Shown here piece by piece: positions 1 through 8,956 of a stretch of 64,000 nt of DNA. The position numbers and the translations under genes are program-made. This DNA comes from Streptomyces iconiensis (GTDB taxonomy: Bacteria > Actinomycetota > Actinomycetes > Streptomycetales > Streptomycetaceae). Below the pieces are notes generated by a model. It was given only the letters and a program-made list of their open reading frames with translations. It ran no database searches and was not told where the DNA came from. Position 1 is the stretch's first letter. Every line of letters starts with the position of its first letter. Where the stretch lies: assembly GCF_028657195.3 (NCBI RefSeq), contig NZ_JANCPR020000053.1, positions 1 to 64,000 of the forward strand, in the 5' to 3' direction.

Positions 1-1
1 C

Positions 2-22
2 GGAAAGGAAGCGATGTCCTGA
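2..22 (+). CDS. Tail of an upstream gene (partial, probable)
   Basis: The reading frame from base 2 encodes a short tail (G-K-E-A-M-S) and stops at TGA 20-22, whose final A is the first base of the next gene's ATG (TGATG overlap). Such overlaps usually mean translational coupling, so the M81 gene is probably the second or later gene of an operon that begins outside the window. Only seven codons are visible, so nothing can be said about function. Confidence 0.35.
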   Translation, partial: GKEAMS

Positions 23-1605
23 TGACACCCGCACCCCCCGACCCCGCCCCCGTTCCGGGCCACGCTCCGGGGCAGTCCCCCGGCCACACTCAGGGCAGGG
101 CCCCGGGCAGGGCCCCGGCCACGGCTCCGGGCCACGTGCCGGGGCGCACGCTGCGCGTAGGCATCGGTGGCATGTCCATCGAGTCCAGCGGGTTCTGCCC
201 GCACCGCACCACGTACGAGGACTTCCGCGTCACCCGCGGCGCCGACCTCCTCTCCCGCTACACCTGGACCGATCCCGCCGACCCGATGGCGGCGCAGGTC
301 GAGTGGGTGCCGCTGGTGCACGCCGTCGCACTGCCCGGGGGCCCCGTAGAGCGGGAGACGTACGAGCGCATACGGGACGAACTCACCGACCGCATACGGG
401 AGGCCGGTCCCCTCGACGGGCTCGTGTACGACATACACGGTGCGATGAGCGTGGTCGGGCTCACCGACGCCGAGGCCGGACTGACCGCCGCCGTACGCGA
501 GGCGACCGGTCCCGACGCCATGATCTCCGCGGCCATGGACCTGCACGGCAACGTGTCGTACGAGTTCGCGCGCCACCTCGACCTCCTCACGGCCCACCGC
601 CTCGCCCCCCACGAGGACGCCTGGGAGACCCGGGAGCGCGCGGCGCGCAAGCTCGTCGCGCGCCTGGCGACCGGTGCGGGCCGCCCGTACCGCGCCTGGG
701 TCCAGGTGCCCGTGCTGCTGCCGGGCGAGAAGACCAGCACCCGGCTGGAGCCCGCCACGTCCCTGTACGGCTCGCTCGCGGACGTCGAAGCGCTGGACGG
801 GGTCACCGACGCCGCGATCTGGGTCGGCTACGCCTGGGCCGACGAACCACGCTGCCGCGCCGCCGTAGTCGTCACAGGGGACGACGCCGAACTCGTCTCG
901 GCGCAGGCCGGAATGCTGGCCCGCGGCTACTGGGAGTCACGGCATGAATTCACCTTCGTCGGCCCCACCGGGCAGGCGGACGAGTGCGTCGCGCGCGCCG
1001 TGGCCTCCCAGGCCCGCCCGTTCCTGATCAGCGACTCGGGCGACAACCCCACGGCGGGCGGCGCCGGCGACCTCGCCTACATGCTCGGGCGCCTCCTCGC
1101 CCACGACGACCTCGCCACCGGCCGCGCCACGGCCCTGCACCCCGGCATCACGGACCCCGCCGCCGTCGCCGCCTGCTTCGCAGCGGGCACGGGTGCCGAG
1201 GTCACCCTGTGGGTCGGCGGCCACGTCAGCGCCGGCACGGGCCCCCACGCCGAGCCGTACGAGCTGACAGGCGAGGTCGTCTCCCTCCAGGTCCTCGACG
1301 GGGTACGCGCGGCGGCCGTACGGCGGGGCGGGGTCACCGCCGTCCTCACCGAGCGCCGCAAGCCGTTCCACACCCTGGCCGACTTCGGCGAGCTGGACCC
1401 CCGCGGCTATGACCTGGTCGTGGTCAAGATCGGCTACCTGGAACCCGAGCTGTACGCCATGGCGGCGGACTGGCTCCTCGCCCTCACCCCCGGCGGCGTC
1501 GACCAGGACCTCCTCCGCCTCGGCCACACCCGCATCGCCCGCCCCCTCTACCCGTTCGACGACGAGGGCTTCACCGATCCGGACCTTGCCCCGGTGCTGC
1601 TGTGA
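22..1605 (+). CDS. M81 family metallopeptidase (MlrC-like)
   Basis: The 527-residue protein resembles the M81/MlrC family (microcystinase-type zinc peptidases; natural substrates in most bacteria unknown). The fold starts near residue 41 with RVGIGGMSIESSGF. The DxHG motifs YDIHGAMS (about 138-145) and MDLHGNVS (about 173-180) and the run AHRLAPHEDAWETRERA are typical, and metal ligands are expected in them. The family C-terminal part ends in LEPELYAMAADWLLALTPGG. The first 40 residues are a Pro/Gly/Ala low-complexity extension with no family counterpart; an internal start could not be ruled out. ATG 22 overlaps the preceding stop, and a weak AAGGA lies at 5-9. Cytoplasmic; no signal peptide. 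Confidence 0.85.
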   Translation: MTPAPPDPAPVPGHAPGQSPGHTQGRAPGRAPATAPGHVPGRTLRVGIGGMSIESSGFCPHRTTYEDFRVTRGADLLSRYTWTDPADPMAAQVEWVPLVHAVALPGGPVERETYERIRDELTDRIREAGPLDGLVYDIHGAMSVVGLTDAEAGLTAAVREATGPDAMISAAMDLHGNVSYEFARHLDLLTAHRLAPHEDAWETRERAARKLVARLATGAGRPYRAWVQVPVLLPGEKTSTRLEPATSLYGSLADVEALDGVTDAAIWVGYAWADEPRCRAAVVVTGDDAELVSAQAGMLARGYWESRHEFTFVGPTGQADECVARAVASQARPFLISDSGDNPTAGGAGDLAYMLGRLLAHDDLATGRATALHPGITDPAAVAACFAAGTGAEVTLWVGGHVSAGTGPHAEPYELTGEVVSLQVLDGVRAAAVRRGGVTAVLTERRKPFHTLADFGELDPRGYDLVVVKIGYLEPELYAMAADWLLALTPGGVDQDLLRLGHTRIARPLYPFDDEGFTDPDLAPVLL

Positions 1606-1683
1606 ACCGCCCTTCCGGCTGAAGGCCACCGCCCCCGCCCAGAGAGCCCACGCAACGAGCCCACGCAACGAGCCCGCACGACA

Positions 1684-1728
1684 AAGAGGAGCGGGTGAGA
1701 GGAAGTGTTCCTCTCACCCGCTCCTCTT
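1684..1728. terminator. Bidirectional hairpin terminator
   Basis: Two perfectly complementary 20-base arms (1684-1703 and 1709-1728) enclose a 5-base loop. The hairpin lies between the convergent M81 and transglycosylase genes, so it can end transcription from both sides. There is no U-tract, as is usual in Streptomyces. Confidence 0.85.
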
Positions 1729-1808
1729 CATGTGCGCGGGGATGGGGCGGCCCCCGGGCCGCCCCCGGTGGAGCGGCGGGCTGAGCCCGCCGGGTCCATT
1801 CCGCTCAC

Positions 1809-2378
1809 TCAGTACGCCGAGTCGACGTTGTCCATGGAGCCGTAGCGGTCGGCCGCGTAGTTACAGGCGGCGACGATATTGGCCACCGGGTCGGTGAGCT
1901 TGTCCTTGGTGCCCTTGACGTGGAACTGGTCGAACGTGGGCTGGATCACCTGGAGCAGACCACGCGAGGGCGTGCCCTTCTTCGCATTCACGTCCCAGTC
2001 ATTGGACGCGTTGGGGTCACCGGCCGACTCGCGGATGATGTTCCGCTTGATGCTGTCGTAGGACCCGGGAATGTCCTTGTCCTTCATGATGGCGCGCGCC
2101 TCACGGATCCAGCCGTCCAGGTTGTCCGCGTGCCCCTTCGCCTTGTCGTCGGCCTTGTCGGCCTTGGAGTCCTTGTCGGCCTTCGCGGCCTTGGAGTCCT
2201 TGGCCGCGGCGGCCTTCGCGGAGACCTGCGCTGCGGGCTTGGCGGGAGTGGGCGCCGCCTGCGCGGTGCCGGCCATCGCCGCGGTGGCGATACCTGCAGC
2301 ACCCAGCGCGGTGATGCCGGTGGTGGTGATACGGGCGAGCTTGGTGTTACGGACGGTGCCAGTGAGGGCGTTACGCAT
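1809..2378 (-). CDS. Secreted transglycosylase SLT-domain protein
   Basis: The 189-residue exported protein has a signal peptide of about 42 residues (basic start, Ala/Gly-rich core, AQA-A cleavage region). A Lys/Asp/Ala low-complexity linker spans about residues 50-88, and a C-terminal SLT-like lysozyme domain about 90-189. The domain holds the catalytic-glutamate context IIRESAGDPNA, then TPSRGLLQVIQPTF and IVAACNYAADRYGS. It should cleave peptidoglycan glycan strands in the cell wall. Related Streptomyces genes act in spore germination and wall remodelling. It is monocistronic, with a terminator downstream. Confidence 0.9.
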   Translation of the reverse strand: MRNALTGTVRNTKLARITTTGITALGAAGIATAAMAGTAQAAPTPAKPAAQVSAKAAAAKDSKAAKADKDSKADKADDKAKGHADNLDGWIREARAIMKDKDIPGSYDSIKRNIIRESAGDPNASNDWDVNAKKGTPSRGLLQVIQPTFDQFHVKGTKDKLTDPVANIVAACNYAADRYGSMDNVDSAY

Positions 2379-2845
2379 GAGAGCGGGAAGCCTTTCTCAG
2401 GGGACGTCATCGCAGATGCCGGAGTGGCGGTGAGCGCCGGGTTCGTTCCGACGTCTTGCGATCTGCCCCCACCGTGGAGAGCACCCCCGGAGCACCGCAA
2501 ATATGTGACGTACTATCCCGCTTAGTCCGTTTTGCCCCTCCTGATGGACCGAGAGCCCCACGCCCGCGAATCGGATACATCGGACATACGACAGGGGTTC
2601 GTGAGTGACGTGGCCCCTATGGGTCGCCTCACAAATACCCCCTCCCACCGGGCGCTTCAGATCGACAGCGGGTCATGGGTCATGTGCATAACGCACTCAT
2701 TTTGCCGCCCCATATCCCCACCAATCACGCCAAAACGGACCCCCTTCACGCGCCCCCGCCGGAACCCACACTCGGACCCCCTACCGAACCCCCGCCCGGA
2801 TCCTTGTCCGCGCCCCTGCCCGCGTCCTTCCCGCCACCCGGGGCA
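2379..2845. other. Intergenic region: leader of the transglycosylase gene
   Basis: No gene is supported here. On the minus strand the roughly 160 bases before the transglycosylase start contain ordered short motifs (GAACCCGGCGCTCACC, CCGGCATC, GAGAAAGG) loosely like the 3' half of a ydaO-type cyclic-di-AMP riboswitch, an element known to precede Streptomyces wall-hydrolase genes. The 5' half is not convincing, so this is only a possibility. The part at 2640-2845 is low-complexity C-rich DNA. Confidence 0.3.
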
Positions 2846-3045
2846 GCGCAGCCCAGGATCCGCAGCAGCTCACGTGAAGCGCGCTGCGGGCCGGGGCCGC
2901 GCCCATGCGGGCCCGCTTCGGTCTCGCCCGCGGCGCCATGGGCGAGCTGCACGATGCCGAGAGAGAGCCAGTCCGCAGAGAGCGCGCCGCTGCACTGGCC
3001 CGCCTCCTGACCTCGGCGAACGATCCGCTTGAGCACATCCGGTGA
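2846..3045 (-). pseudogene. Remnant of a TetR-family regulator (C-terminal part)
   Basis: On the minus strand bases 3045 to 2846 encode VLKRIVRRGQEAGQ, then SADWLSLGIVQLAHGAAGE and LRELLRILGC. This strongly resembles the end of a TetR/AcrR ligand-binding domain. No helix-turn-helix N-terminus precedes it in any minus-strand frame, so only the tail survives. The call is by resemblance; the opposite strand shares the same wobble position, which weakens codon-bias evidence. Confidence 0.4.
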
Positions 3046-3343
3046 CGGAGGCGTGCTGGGCACGGACGCATCGGGCACCTGGGGCCTGGCGGCGACCCGC
3101 TGGACCAGCCCGGACATCGCCCAGATCGCCGACGGGCACCGGACGGACCGCGACAAGCTCATCGCGCGCACCCGCCCCGTGCGCAAGACCAGGCCGGAGA
3201 GCCGGCTGGAGATGCATGAGGCGCTGACCGACGGAACACGGCTCTCGGCCCGCTGCACACCGCACGTACAGGACCGTAAGGAGCGGCTCACGACAGAGGT
3301 GCACTTCTTCGGGGAGTTCGCTCCCGACGGGGAGGCCGGGGGC
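3029..3343 (+). other. Unrecognised coding-like fragment
   Basis: A plus-strand frame opening with TTG at 3029 has very high third-position GC and a natural amino-acid mix (for example RWTSPDIAQIADGHRTDRDK and TTEVHFFGEFAPDGE). It has no good ribosome-binding site. It also has no stop before it runs into the PadR gene in another frame, so it is not an intact gene as it stands. It may be a remnant left with the neighbouring TetR tail. No family was recognised. Confidence 0.3.
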
Positions 3344-3434
3344 GGGGCCGCCCGCACCCCGCCCGCACCTATGGCCCACCCGCCTGGGCCACCCCTGACC
3401 CACCCCGGGCTTTTCCGTAACACCCCTCGCAAGG

Positions 3435-3440
3435 TACTGT
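3435..3440 (+). promoter_or_regulatory. -10 box for a leaderless padR transcript
   Basis: TACTGT fits the actinobacterial TANNNT -10 consensus and ends exactly 7 bases before ATG 3448, so transcription should begin at the start codon. This decides the padR start in favour of ATG 3448 over GTG 3439. Confidence 0.5.
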
Positions 3441-3447
3441 GCATTGC

Positions 3448-3867
3448 ATGGAACCTGCCGAGGCAAGTAACCCTGCGACGCAGGCCGGAAAGGCGGCGAG
3501 CCAGCTGCGCAAGGGCGTACTGGAGTATTGCGTGCTCGCGCTGCTGCGCGACGGCCCGCGGTACGCCGTCGAGCTGCTGCGCGGCCTGGAAGCCGTCGAG
3601 CTGATGGCGACCAGCCAGGGCACGGTGTATCCGCTGCTGTCCCGGCTGCGCCGGGACGAGCTGGTCGCCACCAACTGGCAGGAGTCCACGTCGGGCCCGC
3701 CCCGGCGCTACTACGAACTGACCCCGACAGGGCGTGCGGCACTGGACGCGTTCGCCGCCATCTGGCCGGACTTCCGGGATGCCGTCGACCTGTTTCTCGG
3801 CACACCCCGGTCCGACCCCTCCCATCCCCCCATGAAGCACCTGAAGGAGCAACGTGAAGACCGCTGA
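3448..3867 (+). CDS. PadR-family transcriptional regulator
   Basis: The 139-residue winged-helix protein follows the PadR pattern: LRKGVLEYCVLALLRDGPRYAVELLRGL, then QGTVYPLLSRLRRDELV (recognition helix and wing) and PPRRYYELTPTGRAALDAF. It has only a short C-terminal dimerisation helix, as in the small PadR-s2 subfamily. It overlaps the next gene, a HAAS-domain membrane protein, by 14 bases. PadR plus HAAS gene pairs are common, with the regulator usually repressing its own operon in response to envelope stress. ATG 3448 is preferred because a -10 box sits 7 bases upstream. Confidence 0.88.
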   Translation: MEPAEASNPATQAGKAASQLRKGVLEYCVLALLRDGPRYAVELLRGLEAVELMATSQGTVYPLLSRLRRDELVATNWQESTSGPPRRYYELTPTGRAALDAFAAIWPDFRDAVDLFLGTPRSDPSHPPMKHLKEQREDR

Positions 3868-4468
3868 GAACGAGGCAGTCCAGCAGTACCTGACGGCGGT
3901 CGAGCGTGAGACGTCCGGGCTGCCCGCCGACCGGCGCCAGGAGCTGCTCGCCGACCTGGCAGAGCACATCGAGGTGACCCTCGCCGAGCGGCAGGAGCAG
4001 GACGCGGACGCCGTACGGAGCGTGCTGCGCGAGCTGGGCGACCCCCGCACCATCGCCGCCACCGCGCTCGGCGAGACCGGCGTCGGCCGACCGGGACCCG
4101 CGGGCCCTACCGGCCCCACGGCACCGCGTCAGCCCTCGGCCCGTACCCGCATACCCGCCTGGATCACGGTCGTCCTGCTGGCCATAGCCACCCCGGTCGG
4201 ACTGCTGGCGGCCGACTTCGGCGGGGGTGTCATCGCGAGCCTGCTGCGCATCGCGGGCGTCGTCATGCTGTGGGTGACGCTGCGCTGGACAACGGCCCAG
4301 AAGACGTGGGGCACGGTGCTCAGCTTCGCCTGCATCCTCATCCCGAACCTGGCCGTGCTCGGCGCCGACCCGGTGGGCGACGGGGCCTTGGCCGCCGTGC
4401 ACACCGTGCAGGTCGTCTTCCCGCTCGCCATCTCCGTCTGGCTGTGGATGACCCACCGCCGCGACTGA
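3854..4468 (+). CDS. HAAS-domain integral membrane protein
   Basis: Starts at GTG 3854 inside the end of padR, so it is translationally coupled. The N-terminal 75 residues form a HAAS (DUF1700-like) helical domain: YLTAVERETSGLPADRRQELLADLAEHI and VRSVLRELGDPRTIAATAL. After a Pro/Gly linker come about four hydrophobic segments (ITVVLLAIATPVGLLA, IASLLRIAGVVMLWVTL, VLSFACILIPNLAVLG, VQVVFPLAISVWLWM). Length is 204 residues. The family role is thought to be membrane stress sensing or signalling together with its PadR partner; the ligand is unknown. Confidence 0.8.
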   Translation: MKTAENEAVQQYLTAVERETSGLPADRRQELLADLAEHIEVTLAERQEQDADAVRSVLRELGDPRTIAATALGETGVGRPGPAGPTGPTAPRQPSARTRIPAWITVVLLAIATPVGLLAADFGGGVIASLLRIAGVVMLWVTLRWTTAQKTWGTVLSFACILIPNLAVLGADPVGDGALAAVHTVQVVFPLAISVWLWMTHRRD

Positions 4469-4490
4469 ACCCGCACACCACGGGACACCA

Positions 4491-4533
4491 CGAGGGGCGG
4501 CACACCGGTAAACTTCCGGTGTGCCGCCCCTCG
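4491..4533. terminator. Bidirectional hairpin terminator
   Basis: An 18-base perfect inverted repeat (arms 4491-4508 and 4516-4533) with a 7-base AT-rich loop lies between the convergent HAAS gene and gatB. It is a strong factor-independent-like terminator for both strands. Confidence 0.85.
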
Positions 4534-4552
4534 TTGGCGTGGAAACGCGCGG

Positions 4553-6061
4553 TCAGCCCTCGACGCCCAGCTTCTCCAGGATCAGCTCCTTGACCCGCCC
4601 TGCGTCCGCCTGGCCGCGTGTGGCCTTCATGACGGCGCCGACCAGGGCGCCCGCTGCGGCGACCTTGCCGCCGCGGATCTTGTCGGCGATGGCCGGGTTG
4701 CCGGCGATCGCCTCGTCGACGGCGGTGCCGAGCGCGCCCTCGTCGGAGACCACGGCGAGGCCGCGCTTCTCGACGACCTCGTCGGGGGTGCCCTCGCCCG
4801 CGAGAACGCCCTCGATGGTCTGGCGGGCCAGCTTGTCGTTGAGGGAACCCTCGGCGACCAGTGCCGAGATCCGCGCGACGTCCGCCGGGGTGATCGTCAG
4901 CGCGGCCGGCTCGACGCCTGCCTCGTTGGCGCTGCGGGCCAGTTCGCCCATCCACCACTTGCGGGCCGAAGCCGCGTCGGCGCCCGCCTCGATCGTGGCG
5001 ACGATCAGGTCCACGGCGCCCGCGTTGAGCACGGACTGCATCTCGTGCTCGGTGATGCCCCACTCCTCGCGCAGCCGGTTACGGCGTTCGCGCGGCGGCT
5101 CGGGGAGGGTGGCGCGCAGCTCCTCGACCCACTCGCGTGAGGGGGCGACGGGCACGAGGTCGGGCTCGGGGAAGTAGCGGTAGTCCTCCGCCTCCTCCTT
5201 GACGCGGCCCGACGTGGTGGAGCCGTCCTCCTCGTGGAAGTGGCGGGTCTCCTGCACGATCGTGCCGCCGGACGAGAGCACGGCGGCGTGCCGCTGGACC
5301 TCGAACCTGGCCGCGCGCTCGACACTGCGCAGCGAGTTGACGTTCTTCGTCTCGCTGCGGGTACCGAACTTCTTCTGACCCTTGGGGCGCAGCGAGAGGT
5401 TCACGTCGCAGCGCATCTGGCCCTGTTCCATCCGGGCCTCGGAGACGCCGAGCGCCTTGATCAGCTCGCGCAGCTCGGCGACGTACGCCTTGGCGACTTC
5501 GGGGGCACGCTCACCCGCGCCCTCGATGGGCTTGGTGACGATCTCGATGAGCGGGATGCCCGCGCGGTTGTAGTCGAGCAGCGAGTGCGAGGCGCCGTGG
5601 ATGCGGCCCGTCGCCCCGCCCACGTGGGTGGACTTGCCGGTGTCCTCCTCCATGTGCGCGCGTTCGATCTCGACGCGGAAGACCTCCCCGTCCTCCAGCT
5701 GGACGTCCAGATAGCCGTTGAAGGCGATCGGCTCGTCGTACTGGGAGGTCTGGAAGTTCTTCGGCATGTCCGGATAGAAGTAGTTCTTCCGGGCGAAGCG
5801 GCACCATTCGGCGATCTCGCAGTGCAGGGCGAGGCCGATGCGGATCGCGGACTCGACGCCGGACGCGTTGACGACCGGAAGCGCGCCGGGCAGGCCCAGA
5901 CAGGTCGGGCAGACCTGGCTGTTGGCATCGGCACCCAGCTCCGTCGAACAGCCGCAGAACATCTTGGTCCTGGTGCCGAGTTCGACATGGACCTCAAGGC
6001 CCATGACGGGGTCGTACGTGGCCAGCGCCTCGTCGTACGACACCAGTTCAGTGACGGTCAC
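4553..6061 (-). CDS. gatB: Asp/Glu-tRNA amidotransferase subunit B
   Basis: The 502-residue tRNA-binding and kinase-like subunit of GatCAB converts Glu-tRNA(Gln) and Asp-tRNA(Asn) to the amidated forms, using ammonia channelled from GatA. Diagnostic stretches are [41 protein letters not shown] and [16 protein letters not shown]. The C-terminal helical YqeY/tail domain (about 360-502) ends in [12 protein letters not shown]. The GTG start at 6061 has GAAAGG about 9 bases upstream. It is the last gene of the gatC-gatA-orf-gatB operon, 31 bases after the 81-residue membrane gene, and is followed by a strong terminator. Confidence 0.98.
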   Translation of the reverse strand: MTVTELVSYDEALATYDPVMGLEVHVELGTRTKMFCGCSTELGADANSQVCPTCLGLPGALPVVNASGVESAIRIGLALHCEIAEWCRFARKNYFYPDMPKNFQTSQYDEPIAFNGYLDVQLEDGEVFRVEIERAHMEEDTGKSTHVGGATGRIHGASHSLLDYNRAGIPLIEIVTKPIEGAGERAPEVAKAYVAELRELIKALGVSEARMEQGQMRCDVNLSLRPKGQKKFGTRSETKNVNSLRSVERAARFEVQRHAAVLSSGGTIVQETRHFHEEDGSTTSGRVKEEAEDYRYFPEPDLVPVAPSREWVEELRATLPEPPRERRNRLREEWGITEHEMQSVLNAGAVDLIVATIEAGADAASARKWWMGELARSANEAGVEPAALTITPADVARISALVAEGSLNDKLARQTIEGVLAGEGTPDEVVEKRGLAVVSDEGALGTAVDEAIAGNPAIADKIRGGKVAAAGALVGAVMKATRGQADAGRVKELILEKLGVEG

Positions 6062-6092
6062 GGAAACTTACCTTTCTCTCCCGCGTCGGTCG

Positions 6093-6338
6093 TCAGTCGT
6101 CCGCGAGCACGTCGTCGGAGGTCATCCGGCGCAGTTCTCGTACGAGCAGAGCGACGCCGGTCACGATGGCGGCGGCGGACACGACGGCGTCCACGAGCTG
6201 GAGCTTGTCGCCCTCCAGCTTCGCCTTCTTCGCCTGCTTCGCGACACTGACGGCCCCGAAGAGCGTGGTGCCGATGGACAGGTACGTACCGGGCTTCGAC
6301 TTCTTGAAGTCCTTGGCCTTGCTCAGCTTTCCACTCAC
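6093..6338 (-). CDS. Small membrane protein within the gat operon
   Basis: The GTG start at 6338 overlaps the gatA stop as GTGA (4-base overlap), with AGGAGG about 10 bases upstream. An upstream in-frame start at 6374 would lie inside gatA and has no such support. The 81 residues comprise a basic Lys-rich N-terminal half ([16 protein letters not shown]), a short hydrophobic stretch, one clear membrane helix (about 48-68, [19 protein letters not shown]) and an acidic end. No enzyme motif is visible. Coupling between gatA and gatB suggests stoichiometric co-expression with the amidotransferase, but the function is unknown. Confidence 0.8.
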   Translation of the reverse strand: MSGKLSKAKDFKKSKPGTYLSIGTTLFGAVSVAKQAKKAKLEGDKLQLVDAVVSAAAIVTGVALLVRELRRMTSDDVLADD

Positions 6339-7840
6339 AGCGACGGTGCCTCCTCTAGCAGCGGGTGACCCCAACGTGCCTCCAGCGCGGCTTCGACCGC
6401 CGCACCGACACGGTAGAGCCGGTCATCGGCCATGGCGGGGGCCATGATCTGAAGCCCCACCGGGAGCCCGTCCTCGGGCGCGAGTCCGCACGGCAGTGAC
6501 ATGGCGGAGTTGCCCGCCAGGTTGGACGGGATGGTGCACAGGTCGGCGAGGTACATCGCCACCGGGTCGTCGGCGCGCTCACCGATCGGGAAGGCCGTGG
6601 TGGGCGTCGTGGGCGAGACCACCACATCCACCTGCTCGAACGCCTTCTCGAAGTCACGGGCGATCAGCGTACGTACCTTCTGCGCCGAGCCGTAGTACGC
6701 GTCGTAATAGCCGGAGCTGAGCGCGTAGGTACCGAGCATCACGCGGCGCTTGACCTCGTCGCCGAAGCCGGCCTCGCGGGTGAGCGCGGTGACCGTCTCG
6801 GCGGAGTGCGTGCCGTCGTCGCCGACGCGCAGGCCGTAGCGCATCGCGTCGAAGCGCGCGAGGTTGGAGGAGCACTCGGAGGGCGCGATGAGGTAGTAGG
6901 CGGCGAGCGCCTTGGTGAACGAGGGGCAGGACAGCTCCACGATCTCGGCGCCCAGTTCGCGCAGCAGCTCGACGGACTCGTCGAAGCGCTGCATCACTCC
7001 GGCCTGGTAGCCCTCGCCGCGGAACTCCTTGACGATGCCGATCCGCAGGCCCCGCACCTCGCCGTTCCGCGCGGCCTCGACCACGTCGGGGACGGGCTGG
7101 TCGATGGAGGTGGAGTCCATCTCGTCGTGCCCGGCGATCACGCTGTGCAGCAGCGCGGCGTCCAGCACCGTACGGGCGCAGGGGCCGCCCTGGTCCAGGG
7201 ACGAGGAGAAGGCCACCATGCCGTAGCGGGAGACCCCGCCGTACGTCGGCTTCACGCCGACCGTGCCGGTCACGGCCGCCGGCTGGCGGATCGAGCCGCC
7301 GGTGTCCGTGCCGAGCGCGAGCGGCGCCTCGTACGCGGCGAGCGAGGCCGAGGAGCCGCCGCCCGAGCCCCCGGGGACACGGGTCAGGTCCCAGGGGTTG
7401 CCCGTGGGGCCGTACGCGCTGTTCTCGGTCGAGGACCCCATGGCGAACTCGTCCATGTTGGTCTTGCCGAGGATGACGACGTCCGCCTCCTTGAGGCGCC
7501 TGGTCACCGTCGCGTCGTACGGCGGGATCCAGCCTTCGAGGATCTTCGATCCCACCGTCGTCGGGATGCCCTCGGTCGTGAAGATGTCCTTCAGCGCCAC
7601 GGGGACGCCGGCGAGCGGACCCAGCGTCTCGCCCCGCTCGCGCTTCGCGTCGACCTCGCGCGCCGCGGCGAGGGCGCCCTCGCGGTCCACGTGCAGGAAC
7701 GCGTGGACCTTCTCGTCGACGGCCTCGATGCGCGCGAGATGCGCCTCCGCCACCTCGACGGCCGTCACCTCGCCCCGCGCGATCCTGCCCGCGATCTCGG
7801 CGGCCGAGAGCTTGATGAGGTCCGTGTTCATGCCGGTCAT
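6335..7840 (-). CDS. gatA: Asp/Glu-tRNA amidotransferase subunit A
   Basis: The 501-residue amidase-signature enzyme hydrolyses glutamine and passes ammonia to GatB. The Ser-cisSer-Lys triad context is clear: catalytic Lys in [14 protein letters not shown], the Gly/Ser loop [20 protein letters not shown], and the nucleophile region [19 protein letters not shown] 7840 overlaps the gatC stop as ATGA, showing coupling; ATG 7831 is an alternative with better spacing to the same GGAGGAGG. The next gene overlaps its stop by 4 bases. Length is standard for the family. Confidence 0.98.
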   Translation of the reverse strand: MTGMNTDLIKLSAAEIAGRIARGEVTAVEVAEAHLARIEAVDEKVHAFLHVDREGALAAAREVDAKRERGETLGPLAGVPVALKDIFTTEGIPTTVGSKILEGWIPPYDATVTRRLKEADVVILGKTNMDEFAMGSSTENSAYGPTGNPWDLTRVPGGSGGGSSASLAAYEAPLALGTDTGGSIRQPAAVTGTVGVKPTYGGVSRYGMVAFSSSLDQGGPCARTVLDAALLHSVIAGHDEMDSTSIDQPVPDVVEAARNGEVRGLRIGIVKEFRGEGYQAGVMQRFDESVELLRELGAEIVELSCPSFTKALAAYYLIAPSECSSNLARFDAMRYGLRVGDDGTHSAETVTALTREAGFGDEVKRRVMLGTYALSSGYYDAYYGSAQKVRTLIARDFEKAFEQVDVVVSPTTPTTAFPIGERADDPVAMYLADLCTIPSNLAGNSAMSLPCGLAPEDGLPVGLQIMAPAMADDRLYRVGAAVEAALEARWGHPLLEEAPSL

Positions 7841-8136
7841 GCCTCCTCCCCCAGAATCTGTGGCACCTTGAAACGCTGCTGCTCCTGCGCGGGCGCTCCG
7901 GAGAGCGCCTGCTGCGCCGTCAGCGACGGGCGGACCTCGTCCGGTCGCATGACGTTGGTGAGCGGGAGCGGGTGGGAGGTCGGTGGTACGTCCTCGTCGG
8001 CGACATCCGAGACGGCGGCAACAGCGCCGATGATGTCGTCGAGCTGTCCGGCGAAGTGGTCGAGCTCTTCGCCTTTCAGCTCCAGGCGTGCCAGCTTCGC
8101 GAGGTGGGCGACCTCCTCGCGTGAGATGCCAGGCAT
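7837..8136 (-). CDS. gatC: Asp/Glu-tRNA amidotransferase subunit C
   Basis: The 99-residue stabilising subunit wraps around GatA and GatB. Family signature: [22 protein letters not shown], then the [15 protein letters not shown] motif and the C-terminal FKVPQIL that contacts GatA. First gene of the operon; ATG 8136 has AGAGGA about 7 bases upstream. Together with gatA and gatB it indicates the indirect route to Gln-tRNA and/or Asn-tRNA usual in actinobacteria. Confidence 0.97.
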   Translation of the reverse strand: MPGISREEVAHLAKLARLELKGEELDHFAGQLDDIIGAVAAVSDVADEDVPPTSHPLPLTNVMRPDEVRPSLTAQQALSGAPAQEQQRFKVPQILGEEA

Positions 8137-8316
8137 GCAGCGGTCCTCTGGGTGAGTGATGGATTTTCCGCCCCAATCCTATGGGGCGGGCGGCCATGCC
8201 CGCGAAGGGCTTGTGAACGGACCCGCACACGGGCTCGTACAACCCCGGACATGCCTCGGGTGTCCACAGACAGAGACGGATTTCCGTCTCCTCATCGCGC
8301 TGACACTGGGGGATTC

Positions 8317-8835
8317 ATGAAGCGCACCACCACCGACCGGCGCCGCTCACGTCACGTACGTGCCGCAGCGCTCGCCGCCGCCACCGCTGCCGCCGCGCTC
8401 GTCGCGGGCTCGACGACGGCAACGGCCTCGGCCGCCGCCCCTTCCGCCACCGCCTCTGCCTCTGCGGGGGCCGAAGTGGCGCCGGCCGGCAAGGCCGTTG
8501 AGGAGGAACGGATCGCCACGACCACCCTCGGCGACGACTACAAGCTCGCGCTCACGGCCCTCCGCGACACCGGCGACCCCTACGCGGCCAGCGTGCGGCT
8601 GACCGTCTACGGCCACACCTCCGGCGCGTGGAAGGAGACGGACCGGGTCACGATCGGTGAGACGGGCGGCTGGTTCTGGTATCCGCTGACCGGCAACGGC
8701 GCGGTGTGCCGCTTCACCGCCGGCTCCACGAACCCGGCACCGATCGAGGTGAGCCTCACCGTGACCCCGTCCATCGGCTGCTCGCCCACCGAGCACTTCA
8801 CGCTCAAGGACGGACGGGTGTACGGACAGCCGTAG
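8317..8835 (+). CDS. Small secreted protein of unknown function
   Basis: ATG 8317 has GGGGGA 5 bases upstream. The first 45 residues look like a Sec signal peptide (MKRTTTDRRRSRHVR, then a long Ala/Thr-rich hydrophobic core). The mature part of about 125 residues is rich in Thr/Gly/Trp and beta-prone segments (DDYKLALTALRDTGDPYAAS, RLTVYGHTSGAWKETDRV, GWFWYPLTGNGAVCRF) and holds two cysteines (AVCRF, IGCSP) that could form a disulfide. No catalytic motif or known domain was recognised. It is monocistronic, divergent from gatC and followed by a terminator. Confidence 0.75.
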   Translation: MKRTTTDRRRSRHVRAAALAAATAAAALVAGSTTATASAAAPSATASASAGAEVAPAGKAVEEERIATTTLGDDYKLALTALRDTGDPYAASVRLTVYGHTSGAWKETDRVTIGETGGWFWYPLTGNGAVCRFTAGSTNPAPIEVSLTVTPSIGCSPTEHFTLKDGRVYGQP

Positions 8836-8842
8836 AACGGGC

Positions 8843-8869
8843 GGGGAGGCCGACGTCGCCGGCCTCCCC
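8843..8869 (+). terminator. Hairpin terminator
   Basis: A 10-base perfect stem (8843-8852 with 8860-8869) and 7-base loop begin 7 bases after the stop of the small secreted protein gene; it also faces the end of the convergent GGDEF-EAL gene. Confidence 0.75.
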
Positions 8870-8956
8870 CAACGGGCCCGGCGGGTACCGGGCTCCGCCC
8901 TGCCGTAGGGCCCGGGCCGTACGTACCTGCGCCCTACGCGCCCGGGCCGTACGTAT

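Noticed and set aside
6338-6374. Longer 93-residue version of the gat-operon membrane protein
   Set aside because: The extra 12 codons lie inside gatA and have no ribosome-binding site; GTG 6338 has the 4-base overlap and AGGAGG.
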